A stretch of 64,000 nucleotides of DNA from Terriglobia bacterium (GCA_020073165.1 JAIQFP010000001.1:369557-433556), one strand, 5' to 3'; counted from the first letter of the stretch, positions 34,925 through 43,727 are shown. The notes: generated from the sequence alone by a model not told the origin. Made by a program: numbers and translations.

Positions 34925-36217
34925 TTGGCCCCGGTGTCCTCGAAGAGCAAATCGGGAATCCACATTGCGTGGAAGACAGTCACCTATCGCAGTGTAGCCC
35001 TGGTTATTTTGGGTGTGCTGCTGGTTTTCTTCGCAGGCCTGCATTTTGCGTTTCCGCAGTTCACGGAAAACGGGATCAAGGCGGCCGACAGCCTGGCTGG
35101 ACATGTGTTGGAGGCAGTTGCGGGGGCGGCGGGGGCTCCCGCCAAGTCCGGCCCCATGAACTCGCAGCAAGCGCACATTACCGCGCTGGACGGCACTGTG
35201 CGAGTGAAGAAGTCGAACAGCAATAGCTGGGTGACCGCTGACTACAACGTGCCGCTGGAAAAAGGCGATGTGGTGCAAACCGGTTCGGAGGGCATGGCCA
35301 AGATCGTCTTCAATGACGGCACCAACTACACGGTGAAACAGGATTCCCTGATCGTGATCGAGGAAAACTCGGCCAACGAGCAACAGCAAACCAACGTGGC
35401 GGTGGCGGTCAGCACCGGCACGGTGGACTTGGCGACTGCAACCTACGTGCAGGGTTCCAAGTCGCAGGTCATCGTAGCGGGAGCTACCGCCTCCCTGGCG
35501 CCGGAAAGCGCGGCCATGGTACACAATGATCCCAAGGCCGACCAGCACGAAATTCTCTTGAAGAAAGGTACGGGCGAGGTAAGCCGCAACGGTGAGGTAG
35601 TCAGCCTGTCAGACTGGGAGAAGGTGAGCTTTGCCACCCAAGCTCCCAAGATGGAGAAATTGAAGGAGATTGGGCCGCCGACGCCGATTTCTCCGGCCAA
35701 CATGATGCCGATTTTCACCTCCGAAGACGCCAAGGCGATCGAATTTTCCTGGACGAAGATGCCCAATGCCGTAGGATACCGGCTGCGTATTTCGCGCAAC
35801 CCCTACTTCTCCTCGACCATCGTCGACCGCAAGGTGAACACGGCGGACGTCGAGGTGTCCGGTCTGCCGGAGGGGGCCTACTACTGGCTGGTGCAGTCCT
35901 ACGATGCCGCGGGCAAGGAGTCGGTGGAGAGCGAAAAAAACCGCTTTACCTTGATTCCCAAGGAGACGAACACGGAGGCCATCAACCTGGAACTGGATCC
36001 CTTTATCCAGCATGGGCATGTGCTGGAGCTGACGGGCAAAACCGAGGTGGGAGCCCGGGTGATGGTCAACGGCCGGGAAGTGCCCGTCATCGGGTCGGAT
36101 GGCAAGTTTCATTACTTCATGCCCCCGCTGCCCACGGGGGAGAGCGTGATTACCATCACGGCGCAAAACGCCAAAGGAGGAGTCAACACGCTGCAGAAGA
36201 AAGTGGTGATCCAGTGA
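34925..36217 (+). CDS. Membrane-anchored FecR-domain protein with Fn3-like modules
   Basis: The 430-residue protein has an N-terminal membrane helix at about 21-38 (VALVILGVLLVFFAGLHFAF). A FecR domain at about 80-220 follows (ITALDGTVRVKKS, LEKGDVVQTGSEGMAKIVF, VIEENSANEQQQ). Then come two beta-sandwich segments (FSWTKMPNAVGYRLRISR ... GAYYWLVQSYDA; LELTGKTEVGARVMVNGREV) resembling fibronectin type III / Big-like folds. It is not next to an ECF sigma factor, so it is not a classical FecI-FecR sensor and is probably a periplasmic structural or sensory protein. It directly precedes the mre locus on the same strand. Start is TTG 34925, or possibly GTG 34934. Confidence 0.8.
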   Translation: MAPVSSKSKSGIHIAWKTVTYRSVALVILGVLLVFFAGLHFAFPQFTENGIKAADSLAGHVLEAVAGAAGAPAKSGPMNSQQAHITALDGTVRVKKSNSNSWVTADYNVPLEKGDVVQTGSEGMAKIVFNDGTNYTVKQDSLIVIEENSANEQQQTNVAVAVSTGTVDLATATYVQGSKSQVIVAGATASLAPESAAMVHNDPKADQHEILLKKGTGEVSRNGEVVSLSDWEKVSFATQAPKMEKLKEIGPPTPISPANMMPIFTSEDAKAIEFSWTKMPNAVGYRLRISRNPYFSSTIVDRKVNTADVEVSGLPEGAYYWLVQSYDAAGKESVESEKNRFTLIPKETNTEAINLELDPFIQHGHVLELTGKTEVGARVMVNGREVPVIGSDGKFHYFMPPLPTGESVITITAQNAKGGVNTLQKKVVIQ

Positions 36218-36385
36218 GGGGACAATCCTGGCTGAAGACTACTGAGGGGCACGAACTTTCGTTTACGGCAATGGCTGGGTTTATCTCATAGAATCAAAGA
36301 CAGTCCTCGTTATTACACGAAGGCAATGAGCGGGTCGCGTCCCGGGATGGACAGCGGTCCGAGAACCAAAGAGAGAAGTGGGGTT

Positions 36386-37450
36386 ATGTCATCGAACGGT
36401 TTTCACTCCAGCGCAACGCGCTTGCACAACCTGCGGTCGCTGTTCAGCCTTTTCTCCAGCGACCTGGCTATCGATCTGGGCACAGCCAACACGCTGGTGT
36501 ACGCGCGGGGCAAGGGCATCGTGGTCAATGAGCCTTCCATCGTGGCCCTGAACAAGAACACCAACGAGGTGGAGGCCGTGGGCAAGGAAGCCAAAGAGAT
36601 GTTGGGCCGCACGCCGGGCAACATCGTGGCCATCAAGCCCATGAAGGACGGCGTGATCGCCGACTTCAAAGTCACCGAGAAGATGCTGAACTACTTCATC
36701 CAGAAGGCGCACAACCGCAAGATGCTGGTGCATCCGCGCATCGTGATTGGCGTGCCTTCTGAGATCACGCAAGTAGAGAAGCGTGCGGTCATGGACTCCG
36801 CCTATCGCGCCAAGGCCAGCGAAGTGCATCTCGTGGAACAAGCCATGGTAGCAGCGATCGGCGCAGGGCTGCCCATCACCGAACCCAGCGGCAACATGGT
36901 GGTGGACATCGGCGGCGGCACTACGGACATCGCAGTCATTTCGCTCAGCGGCATCGTCTATTCGCGCTCCGTGCGCATGGCCGGCAACCAGATGGACGAA
37001 GCCATCATGAATTATCTGAAGCGGAAATATAACCTGCTGATCGGCGAGCGCACCGCGGAGCAGATCAAGATTGAAATCGGCAGCGCCTATCCCATGGACA
37101 AGCCGCTGACCATGGAGATCAAGGGACGCAACCTCATTGAGGGCGTGCCCAAGACCATCACCGTAGACGACAGCGAAGTGCGCGAATCGCTCAGCGAATG
37201 TGTTTCGACCATCATGAATGCGATCCGGGTAGCACTGGAACGTACGCCGCCGGAGCTTTCGGCCGACATCAGTGATCGCGGCATCGTGCTCACGGGTGGG
37301 GGCGCACTGCTGAAGAATTTGGACAAGCGCATCCGGGAAGAAACCGGGTTGCCGGTTTCGATCGCCGACGATCCACTGTGCAGCGTAGTGCTGGGTACGG
37401 GCAAGATGCTCAGCGACTTCAAGCTGCTGCGGAAAATTTCGATCGAGTAA
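36386..37450 (+). CDS. mreB: Rod shape-determining protein MreB (actin homologue)
   Basis: The protein of about 354 residues is MreB. It has phosphate-1 motif LAIDLGTANTLVYARGKG, connector region VGVPSEITQVEKRAV, phosphate-2 VVDIGGGTTDIAVISL, and the adenosine motif GIVLTGGGALLKNLDKRI. It polymerises on the inner membrane and directs the elongasome. ATG 36386 gives the family-typical N-terminus with the amphipathic LHNLRSLFSLFSSDL; an ATG at 36326 would add twenty residues. It leads mreC-mreD, with a heptad hairpin element between mreB and mreC. Confidence 0.97.
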   Translation: MSSNGFHSSATRLHNLRSLFSLFSSDLAIDLGTANTLVYARGKGIVVNEPSIVALNKNTNEVEAVGKEAKEMLGRTPGNIVAIKPMKDGVIADFKVTEKMLNYFIQKAHNRKMLVHPRIVIGVPSEITQVEKRAVMDSAYRAKASEVHLVEQAMVAAIGAGLPITEPSGNMVVDIGGGTTDIAVISLSGIVYSRSVRMAGNQMDEAIMNYLKRKYNLLIGERTAEQIKIEIGSAYPMDKPLTMEIKGRNLIEGVPKTITVDDSEVRESLSECVSTIMNAIRVALERTPPELSADISDRGIVLTGGGALLKNLDKRIREETGLPVSIADDPLCSVVLGTGKMLSDFKLLRKISIE

Positions 37451-37452
37451 AT

Positions 37453-37573
37453 GGTTTCGAGTTTCGGGTTTCAAGTTTCTGGTGTGCTTCTCCACCGTCT
37501 CCGGCCAGCCCGACCGCACCTGCATGGCGCCGCCAACATTTCTCGAAACTTGAAACCGGAAACTTGAAACTGG
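37453..37573. repeat. Heptad-periodic inverted repeat (locus D4) between mreB and mreC
   Basis: The left arm (37453-37480) has four units of the form RGTTTCN (GGTTTCG, AGTTTCG, GGTTTCA, AGTTTCT). The right arm (37544-37571) has four units of the form NGAAACN (CGAAACT, TGAAACC, GGAAACT, TGAAACT). The arms are reverse complements and can pair across about 63 nt. The right arm ends 8 nt before the mreC ATG. Confidence 0.9.
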
Positions 37574-37579
37574 TGTTGC

Positions 37580-38902
37580 ATGGAAAACCTCATCACCCGC
37601 TACCGTAACGTCACCATCCTAGTGGCAGTCTTGTTTGCGCAGGTGTTGGGGTTGGCTATGCAGGTGAAACGCAACACGGAAAATGAGCCCACCCGCCTGA
37701 TCCGCATCTGGGCAGTCAATGCGGTCACTCCGTTTGAAAAGGTCATCGTCTGGTGCCAGCGCGGCACGGCAGGGCTCTGGCACAACTACTTCTACCTGCG
37801 CGGCGTGCGGCAGGAGAATCGCGACTTGAAAGCCGAGATCCAACGTCTTCGCCTGGAGCAGGTGCGCTTGAGCGAGGACGCGGAGCAGGCGCGCCGCTTG
37901 CAGGTGCTGCTGGGCTTCAAGGAACAATTTATCTCGAAGACGGTGGCGGCGCAGGTGATTGGCTCCAGTGGCAGCGAGCAGTCGCGTTCCGTTTACATCG
38001 ACAAAGGTGCTTCTGCCGGCATCAAGCCGGACATGGCGGTCATCACCTCCGACGGGGTGGTGGGCAAGGTACTGCGCGTCTACAACAGCAATACCGCCCA
38101 GGTGCTGCTGATCGACGACCAGACCAGCGGCGTGGGTGCGATTTTGGAGAAGTCGCGCCTGCAGGGGGTGTTGCGAGGTACACCCGCCGGCGAGGTGGTG
38201 CTCGAGAAAGTGATGTCCGACGAAACCGTGCAGCCCGGGGAAGCGGTGCTGACCAGCGGAGGCGACCGCATTTTTCCCAAAGGCTTGCCGGTGGGCACGG
38301 TTACCAAAGTGTCTTCGGGCCCAGATTTCTTTCTCAGTATCCGGGTGAAGCCGGCCGCCAATCTCAGCAAACTCGATGAAGTGCTGGTGGTGACCAGCGT
38401 GGAAGAGAAGGAACCGGCTGTGAATGAGGCGGGGCCGATGCGCGCGGCGGATATTCTGGCGCAGCGCTTGCCCTCGGTACCGGAGAAGCCGTCGCCGGAC
38501 GCCAGTAAACCGGGTGGGACGACGGGAGCGACGACGATCGTGCAGCCCCCGCCCAGACCGGCCAAGCCGGAGACTGCCGGAACTACGAGCCAGAAGCCAA
38601 GTGTGGCAGGTGTGCCTCTGGGTCAGGCCGGGAGTGCCAGCCCAAAACCCAAGCCGAGTGATGTAACCGTTGGCGCTAAAACCGCAAACACCACCGCAGT
38701 GACGACCAAGCCGGCCAGCAGCGCACTGATCAAGCCGGCCACGGAGCAGAAGCCTGTGCCTCCGGCGGTCAAGGTGTCGGACCAAGTGAAGACGGCGGGA
38801 AGCGAAGCGAAGCCAGCGGCAAAGCCGCCGGTCGCCAAACCTAAACCGCAGCCTGTCGAGCCGCAGCTCGAGCCGGCTCCACCGGAGGACAAACCTCACT
38901 AG
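37580..38902 (+). CDS. mreC: Rod shape-determining protein MreC with long Pro/Lys-rich tail
   Basis: The 440-residue protein has one N-terminal membrane helix (VTILVAVLFAQVLGLAMQV) and a periplasmic coiled coil at about residues 75-115 (LRGVRQENRDLKAEIQRLRL). The MreC double beta-barrel core follows at about 120-275 (SVYIDKGASAGIKPDMAVI, VLTSGGDRIFPKGLPVG). Unusually, 160 residues of Pro/Lys/Thr/Ala low-complexity sequence follow (about 280-440), with repeated KPA/KPP segments. MreC links MreB/MreD to PBP2-RodA in the lateral-wall synthase. mreD starts one nucleotide after its stop. Confidence 0.95.
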   Translation: MENLITRYRNVTILVAVLFAQVLGLAMQVKRNTENEPTRLIRIWAVNAVTPFEKVIVWCQRGTAGLWHNYFYLRGVRQENRDLKAEIQRLRLEQVRLSEDAEQARRLQVLLGFKEQFISKTVAAQVIGSSGSEQSRSVYIDKGASAGIKPDMAVITSDGVVGKVLRVYNSNTAQVLLIDDQTSGVGAILEKSRLQGVLRGTPAGEVVLEKVMSDETVQPGEAVLTSGGDRIFPKGLPVGTVTKVSSGPDFFLSIRVKPAANLSKLDEVLVVTSVEEKEPAVNEAGPMRAADILAQRLPSVPEKPSPDASKPGGTTGATTIVQPPPRPAKPETAGTTSQKPSVAGVPLGQAGSASPKPKPSDVTVGAKTANTTAVTTKPASSALIKPATEQKPVPPAVKVSDQVKTAGSEAKPAAKPPVAKPKPQPVEPQLEPAPPEDKPH

Positions 38903-38903
38903 C

Positions 38904-39422
38904 GTGCCTATCACTTACACATCGCAGGAGCAGGTGGAGGTCTACCGGTTCAGTATTCCAGCGGCGATCCTGATTCCACTGATCGCGGTCTTTCTGCAGG
39001 CTTTCGTGCCGTTGAAGCTGGGCTTCTTCTCCATCTTCGACCTGCCGCTGCTGGTGGTGATCTTTTTCGCGGTCGCGCGGCGTAGCCCGGTAACGGGATT
39101 GCTCACCGGGGCCGCCATCGGCCTGCTCCAGGACTCGCTCACCCATCAGCCCATCGGGGTTTACGGCATCGCCAAGACCGTGGTGGGGTATGGCGCCTCC
39201 TCGCTGGGGGTGAAACTGGACGTGGAAAACGCCGGCTCGCGCTTCCTGGTGACCTTGTTTTTTTATATTGCCCACGAAATCGTCTATTTCGCCGTGGCCC
39301 GCGGGCTGGTAGGGTTGACGCTGCAATGGAGCTGGCTGCACGAGTTGGGCTCTGCCCTGGCCAACGCCCTGTTGGCTGTGGCCTTGTTTGCCCTGCTGGA
39401 CCGGTTCAAACAGCGGACGTGA
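38904..39422 (+). CDS. mreD: Rod shape-determining protein MreD
   Basis: The 172-residue protein starts at GTG 38904, one base after the mreC stop, and has about five membrane helices (for example FSIPAAILIPLIAVFLQAFV and LLVVIFFAVARRS). GLLTGAAIGLLQDSLTHQPIGVYGIAKTVVGY is the characteristic MreD loop. It is the polytopic partner of MreC in the elongasome. It is convergent with the PilZ gene, 56 nt from its stop. Confidence 0.93.
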   Translation: MPITYTSQEQVEVYRFSIPAAILIPLIAVFLQAFVPLKLGFFSIFDLPLLVVIFFAVARRSPVTGLLTGAAIGLLQDSLTHQPIGVYGIAKTVVGYGASSLGVKLDVENAGSRFLVTLFFYIAHEIVYFAVARGLVGLTLQWSWLHELGSALANALLAVALFALLDRFKQRT

Positions 39423-39478
39423 AGGGCAGATGTCGGCCTCCAGTCGAGGAACTCTCGATGACTATCTAGTTCGGGAGC

Positions 39479-39808
39479 CTAGTCCGCGCACATGGCTACT
39501 TCTTGTCCCAGGACATGCTTCCAGGGGCACTCCTCGCTTTTCAGCTTGTGCACGGCCGCCTGGACCTTTTGATCGGTCCCAGAATCGCGCACCCACACCA
39601 CGCGGAAGCGGGCCTGCCGGTCTCCGTAGCCGACGCCAATGAGATCGTGGGTTCTGATCTTTTGTTCAATCCCGGAGAGCAGGGCTCCGCTGCCACTAAT
39701 GTTGCGAGCGACAGCGTCCTGCACGAAAAGCGCGCCCGTGGCATCGATGCCCCAGACGCGCACGGAAAGATTCACTCGGGTTCGCGGCTCTTTTCGGCGC
39801 TCATTCAT
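39479..39808 (-). CDS. PilZ-domain protein
   Basis: The 109-residue protein from ATG 39806-39808 has NERRKEPRTRVNLSVRVWG, whose RRxxxR is the c-di-GMP-binding motif, and VARNISGSGALLSGIEQ, matching the (D/N)xSxxG second motif. The remaining strands (IGVGYGDRQARFRVVWVRD) complete the barrel. A single-domain PilZ would act as a c-di-GMP-dependent adaptor. The frame is open further upstream to 40054, but that extension lacks PilZ features. It lies on the opposite strand between mreD and mrdA, splitting the rod-shape cluster; a link between c-di-GMP and cell shape is speculative. Confidence 0.85.
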   Translation of the reverse strand: MNERRKEPRTRVNLSVRVWGIDATGALFVQDAVARNISGSGALLSGIEQKIRTHDLIGVGYGDRQARFRVVWVRDSGTDQKVQAAVHKLKSEECPWKHVLGQEVAMCAD

Positions 39809-40190
39809 AGACACGGTTCGTAGCTCGAAGAAAAAGGATATGAGACTCCTCACAGTATCCCGGAGGAGAGCGAGAGACCTCTGTGATGTGGGAACTTTCT
39901 CGCAAGCGGAAGTAACCCAAGCATCATTACAGGGGTCATCGTTCGGCCACGAGGCAGCGGCGGATTCCGGGCGCGGTGGCAGGCCGGGGGGAGCCAGATC
40001 TCGGCTGCAGCACGCACTGGTGCGGAGGCAGCGCCCGTGGGATGCTTCTCCCACCGTCTATGCCCTTCCGTCACTCAAGACACAATCCCCCTCACCCGCT
40101 CAAAGGGCTACAATACAGTCAACTTCCTGAAAGGGCTGCCTGGCCGTGGAAATCCACCACTGCAATGTTTCGCCAAGGGTTGACGCCCGG
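39809..40190. other. Intergenic region between pilZ and mrdA
   Basis: This 380-nt divergent gap presumably holds the promoters of the PilZ gene (minus) and the mrdA-rodA pair (plus). I see a TACAAT at 40110-40115 that could serve as a -10 for mrdA but no convincing -35. No gene, RNA or repeat was recognised until the heptad repeat next to mrdA. Confidence 0.5.
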
Positions 40191-40213
40191 GGTCTGAGGT
40201 CCGACGTCTGATG
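40191..40213 (+). repeat. Heptad-periodic repeat (locus D6) abutting the mrdA start
   Basis: Three units of the form SGTCYGA (GGTCTGA, GGTCCGA, CGTCTGA) run directly into the mrdA ATG (40211-40213); the last unit supplies the A of the start codon. Only one arm is visible. Confidence 0.75.
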
Positions 40214-42178
40214 TTTGGCCGCGATGAAAAAGTGTCGCCTGTCCGGCTCACCGCGGTGCAGTACATCATCTTGGGCATCTTCCTGATCTTGGCTTATGGA
40301 CTCTGGCAGCTGCAGGTGGCGCAGAGCGACAAGTACGCCACGCTGGCGGAAAAGAACCGCATTCGCAACGTCCCCATCCTGGCGCCGCGCGGCAAAATTC
40401 TTGACCGCGAAGGGCGCACCATTGTAGACAACTACCCTTCGTTCACGGCGCTGCTGTTGCGCGACTCCTCCCGCGACCTGCTGGGCGATGCCGATCTCAT
40501 TGCGCAAGGCCTGCACCTGGATGCGAAAGAAGTGCGGGAGCGCATCCGGAAGTTCGCCGCCGTGCCACAGTACCAGCCGATCTATCTGAAGGATGACATC
40601 ACGCCGGACGAACTGGCATTTATCGAATCCCACCGCAACGAGTTGCCGGAGCTGGATACCATCATGGCCCACCGCCGCCTGTATCCGCGCAACGGCTTCA
40701 TGGCGCACCTGGTCGGCTATGTGGGAGAGGTCAGCGAGGAGATGCTCAACTCACCTCGCTGGGAGCTTTACAATCCGGGTGACGTGGTAGGGCAGTCGGG
40801 AGTGGAGCAGGAGTACAACCAGATCCTGATGGGGAGGAATGGATTCCGGCGCGCGGTGGTGAACAGCCACGGCAAAGAAGTCGGCCGACTGGATGAAACC
40901 CCAGCGGAACCGGGCAGGCAGCTCAAACTGACGGTGGACATTGACCTGCAGATTGCCGCGGAACAGGCGTTGGAAGGGAAGAACGGAGCCATCGTCGCCA
41001 TGGACCCGCGAACCGGCGAGATCCTGGCCATGGTGAGCCGCCCCACTTTTGATCCCAACGATTTTGCCGTGCGCATCTCGCGTGACGAATGGAGCAAGCT
41101 GGTCACGGACGAGAACCATCCCTTGCTGAACAAGGCCATCCAGGCGCAGTTGGCGCCGGGATCGGTGTTCAAGATCATCATGGCGACGGCGGGACTGCAG
41201 GAGGGCATCGCGCAGACCATGCATGTCAACTGCAATGGCGGCGCGAATTTCTATGGGCGCTATTTCAAGTGCTGGGTAGTGGCCGAGCATCGCGTGCACG
41301 GCCCGGTCGAGATTCGAAAGGCCATTTACCAGTCGTGCGACGTGTTCTTCTACACGCTGGCGGAAAAGCTGGGCATCGAGCGCATCGCCAAGTACGCGAC
41401 CATGCTAGGGCTAGGGCAGAGGACGGGCATTGATCTGCCGCAGGAAGTGACCGGGGTGATGCCTTCGGAGGAATGGAAGATCCGCAACTTCAAGCAGAAG
41501 TGGTATGCAGGCGAAACCATTTCCGTCGGCATCGGACAGGGGGCGGTAGCCACGACACCCATTCAGTTAGCACGCGCGATCGGCGGCATCGCCAGCGGGG
41601 GAGTGTTGCGCCGGCCCCATGTCGCGTTCCCCGATCTATTGCCCGCCAACATCCGGCCTGTCTCGGATGGGTCGGGCGAGGTGAACATCGGCCTCGATCC
41701 CAACAACTGGGAATTGATCACCGACGCCATGGCCGATGTGGTGAACCCCGGGGGGACGGCTCCAAGCGCGCACCTGCAAGGCATCGATTTTGCCGGCAAG
41801 ACCGGCAGCGCGCAAACCATCAGCAATGTGGCCAAGGCGCGGTTGGTGAACGGGAAATCGAAATTCAAGGACAACGGCTGGTTTGTGGGTGTGGAGCCAC
41901 GGCGCAACCCGGAGATTGTGGTATGCACCTTGCTCGAGGAAGGCGAGCACGGTTACCTGGCGGCGCGCGCCACCGCGCAGGTCATCAAGGCGTATGTGGA
42001 GAAGCAGCGCCGGCAGCCGACCAAGGTCGCCAAAGGCGACGGCAAAGTGGAGGTGGGCGCGGTGTGGAACGCTTCCGACGATGACGGTGGTCACGAAACG
42101 GTGCGCGGTGGACACTTCGCCATCAACGTATCCAAGAAGCGCTTGCCATTGGCCGTGGCAGCGCCGGGAGTGCATTAA
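40211..42178 (+). CDS. mrdA: Penicillin-binding protein 2 (elongasome transpeptidase)
   Basis: The 655-residue class B PBP has one N-terminal membrane helix (VQYIILGIFLILAYGLWQL). A pedestal domain follows (RNVPILAPRGKILDREGRTI; HLVGYVGEVSEEML). The transpeptidase domain has the three active-site motifs: SxxK in PGSVFKII (serine near 318), SxN-type SCD in YQSCDVFFY (about 375) and KTG in FAGKTGSAQT (about 530). It crosslinks lateral-wall peptidoglycan together with the SEDS polymerase RodA, encoded next. About 40 residues of charged tail follow the catalytic domain. Confidence 0.96.
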   Translation: MFGRDEKVSPVRLTAVQYIILGIFLILAYGLWQLQVAQSDKYATLAEKNRIRNVPILAPRGKILDREGRTIVDNYPSFTALLLRDSSRDLLGDADLIAQGLHLDAKEVRERIRKFAAVPQYQPIYLKDDITPDELAFIESHRNELPELDTIMAHRRLYPRNGFMAHLVGYVGEVSEEMLNSPRWELYNPGDVVGQSGVEQEYNQILMGRNGFRRAVVNSHGKEVGRLDETPAEPGRQLKLTVDIDLQIAAEQALEGKNGAIVAMDPRTGEILAMVSRPTFDPNDFAVRISRDEWSKLVTDENHPLLNKAIQAQLAPGSVFKIIMATAGLQEGIAQTMHVNCNGGANFYGRYFKCWVVAEHRVHGPVEIRKAIYQSCDVFFYTLAEKLGIERIAKYATMLGLGQRTGIDLPQEVTGVMPSEEWKIRNFKQKWYAGETISVGIGQGAVATTPIQLARAIGGIASGGVLRRPHVAFPDLLPANIRPVSDGSGEVNIGLDPNNWELITDAMADVVNPGGTAPSAHLQGIDFAGKTGSAQTISNVAKARLVNGKSKFKDNGWFVGVEPRRNPEIVVCTLLEEGEHGYLAARATAQVIKAYVEKQRRQPTKVAKGDGKVEVGAVWNASDDDGGHETVRGGHFAINVSKKRLPLAVAAPGVH

Positions 42179-42258
42179 GGCTCTAGGCTTTGGGCTTTAG
42201 GCTCTAGGAGCCTGCCGTAGCCTAACGCCTAGTGCCTAGAACTTAGAGCCTAGTACTG
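42179..42258 (+). repeat. Heptad-periodic inverted repeat (locus D5) between mrdA and rodA
   Basis: The left arm (42179-42206) has four units of the form GGCTYTR (GGCTCTA, GGCTTTG, GGCTTTA, GGCTCTA). The right arm (42218-42252) has five units of the form NNGCCTA (TAGCCTA, ACGCCTA, GTGCCTA, GAACTTA, GAGCCTA). The arms are reverse complements with a loop of about 10 nt. The element begins at the mrdA stop region and reaches the rodA ATG at 42259, filling the entire gap. Confidence 0.92.
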
Positions 42259-43344
42259 ATGTCACGCTACGTTTCATTCCGCGACTTCGACTGGCTGTTG
42301 CTGGTGTTTGTGCTGCTCATTTGCGCGCTGGGCGTGGTCGAGATCCGCAGCGCGACGGCGCATACCAAGTTCGCAGGCGCGCACATCAAGCAGCTCTACT
42401 GGATCGCGGGTGGCCTGGCGGGGATGTTTCTGATGAGCCTGATCAACTATCAGGTTCTGCTCGACCGGGTGCACTGGTTTTACATCGCGGCCATAGCCTC
42501 GCTCATCACGGTGATGATTTTCGGGCAGAAGTACCTGGGCGCGCGGCGCTGGATCAAGATGCCCGGAGGGGCGCACTTTCAGCCCTCGGAATGGGTGAAG
42601 CTGATCCTGATCCTGGCGGTGGCCAAGTATTTCGCCGACCTGCACCAGAAGGAACTTTCCTGGGGAGACTTCGTCAAGGCGGGCGCGATGGTGGGCGTCC
42701 CCATGCTCATGGTCCTGGTTCAGCCCGATCTTGGGACGGCGCTCACCTACATTCCAATTGCGGTGATGGGCTTGTTCCTGGGAGGGCTGCGGGCGAAACA
42801 GGGTCTGGCGGTGGTGCTGCTGGCGGGATCCATGATGCCGCTCGCCTGGCACGTCCTCAAGCCCTACCAGCGTGACCGGCTGACCGCCTTCCTGGAGCCC
42901 GAGGCCGACCCCCAGCATACCGGCTACCAGGTGATTCAGTCGCTTATTGCGGTGGGGTCGGGGGGACTTTGGGGCAGCAGTGCCGGGTCGCAGACCCACT
43001 TGGCGTTCCTGCCGGTGCCCCAGACGGACTTCATCTTTGCAGCTTTCGCGGAGGAACATGGATTTGTAGGAGCATTGGGGGTGATGCTGTTATACTTCAT
43101 AGTGCTGATGCGTTTGACCCAGAACGCGCAAACGGCGCCCGACCGCGCCGGCACGTTCGTGGTCATGGGGCTGGTAGCTGTGCTTAGCTTCCACGTCCTG
43201 GTCAACGTCGGCATGGTGGTCGGCTTTATGCCGGTTACCGGAATACCCTTGCCGTTAATGAGTTATGGCGGGTCTTCCGTCCTGTTTATGTTTCTGGCGC
43301 TGGGGATTGTAATGAACGTTCGTATGCGCCGCTTCGTTAACTGA
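42259..43344 (+). CDS. rodA: Rod shape-determining SEDS peptidoglycan polymerase RodA
   Basis: The 361-residue polytopic protein is RodA/MrdB. It has RSATAHTKFAGAHIKQLYW at the start, the conserved QKYLGARRWIKMPGGAHFQPSE loop region, LVQPDLGTALTYIPIAVMG, TDFIFAAFAEEHGFVGALG, and the terminal GIPLPLMSYGGSSVLFMF signature of SEDS proteins. It polymerises lipid II into glycan strands with PBP2 in the elongasome. It follows mrdA across a gap made up wholly of a heptad hairpin. Confidence 0.96.
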   Translation: MSRYVSFRDFDWLLLVFVLLICALGVVEIRSATAHTKFAGAHIKQLYWIAGGLAGMFLMSLINYQVLLDRVHWFYIAAIASLITVMIFGQKYLGARRWIKMPGGAHFQPSEWVKLILILAVAKYFADLHQKELSWGDFVKAGAMVGVPMLMVLVQPDLGTALTYIPIAVMGLFLGGLRAKQGLAVVLLAGSMMPLAWHVLKPYQRDRLTAFLEPEADPQHTGYQVIQSLIAVGSGGLWGSSAGSQTHLAFLPVPQTDFIFAAFAEEHGFVGALGVMLLYFIVLMRLTQNAQTAPDRAGTFVVMGLVAVLSFHVLVNVGMVVGFMPVTGIPLPLMSYGGSSVLFMFLALGIVMNVRMRRFVN

Positions 43345-43727
43345 AACAGAGGAAGAAGGCAAGGAAAGCAGCCGCGCCTGCCATGCGCGGCAGAAGAACA
43401 AGATCAAGATCACGATCGCCCTCGCGTAAAGAGGGCACTCACCGGCCGGAATGCAGTTTGAGGCCGGGCAGGATTGAAGCCAGGCGTTGCCAGGCGGGTA
43501 ACGGCCCCCTCCACGGAGAGAGCGGTCACAAACCTGGGACAGCGCCAATGCGATAAGTGCAAAAGATTTCCAAGCTTGTGCAACGGATTGGGTTGCGGAG
43601 AAAACTCCGAAGCCCCAGCCGTGCCCTGAACGGGCCGGCCATCGCATCGCTCCATCCTCCCTGTCCCTACCTGCCTTTCGACCGGTGAACCCTGCGGCCG
43701 CTTGACGGCGCAGAAACCGGAGTCCGC
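43345..43727 (+). other. 383-nt leader between rodA and the RNase E/G gene
   Basis: No open frame of interest is found. It contains small hairpins such as CGGAG-AAAA-CTCCG (near 43608) and GGCGTTGCCAGGC, and a purine-rich start after rodA. RNase E of E. coli autoregulates through structured leader RNA, so a similar role is possible; that is an analogy, not a sequence match. I could not match it to RNase P, 6S, tmRNA or a known riboswitch. Confidence 0.4.

Noticed and set aside
37619..38914. 431-codon frame antisense to mreC
   Set aside because: Arg/His-rich shadow of the Pro/Lys/Ala tail; mreC is unambiguous.
43345..43727. Considered as RNase P RNA, 6S RNA or a cobalamin riboswitch
   Set aside because: The conserved boxes I would expect for these RNAs are absent, and the downstream gene is not B12-related.
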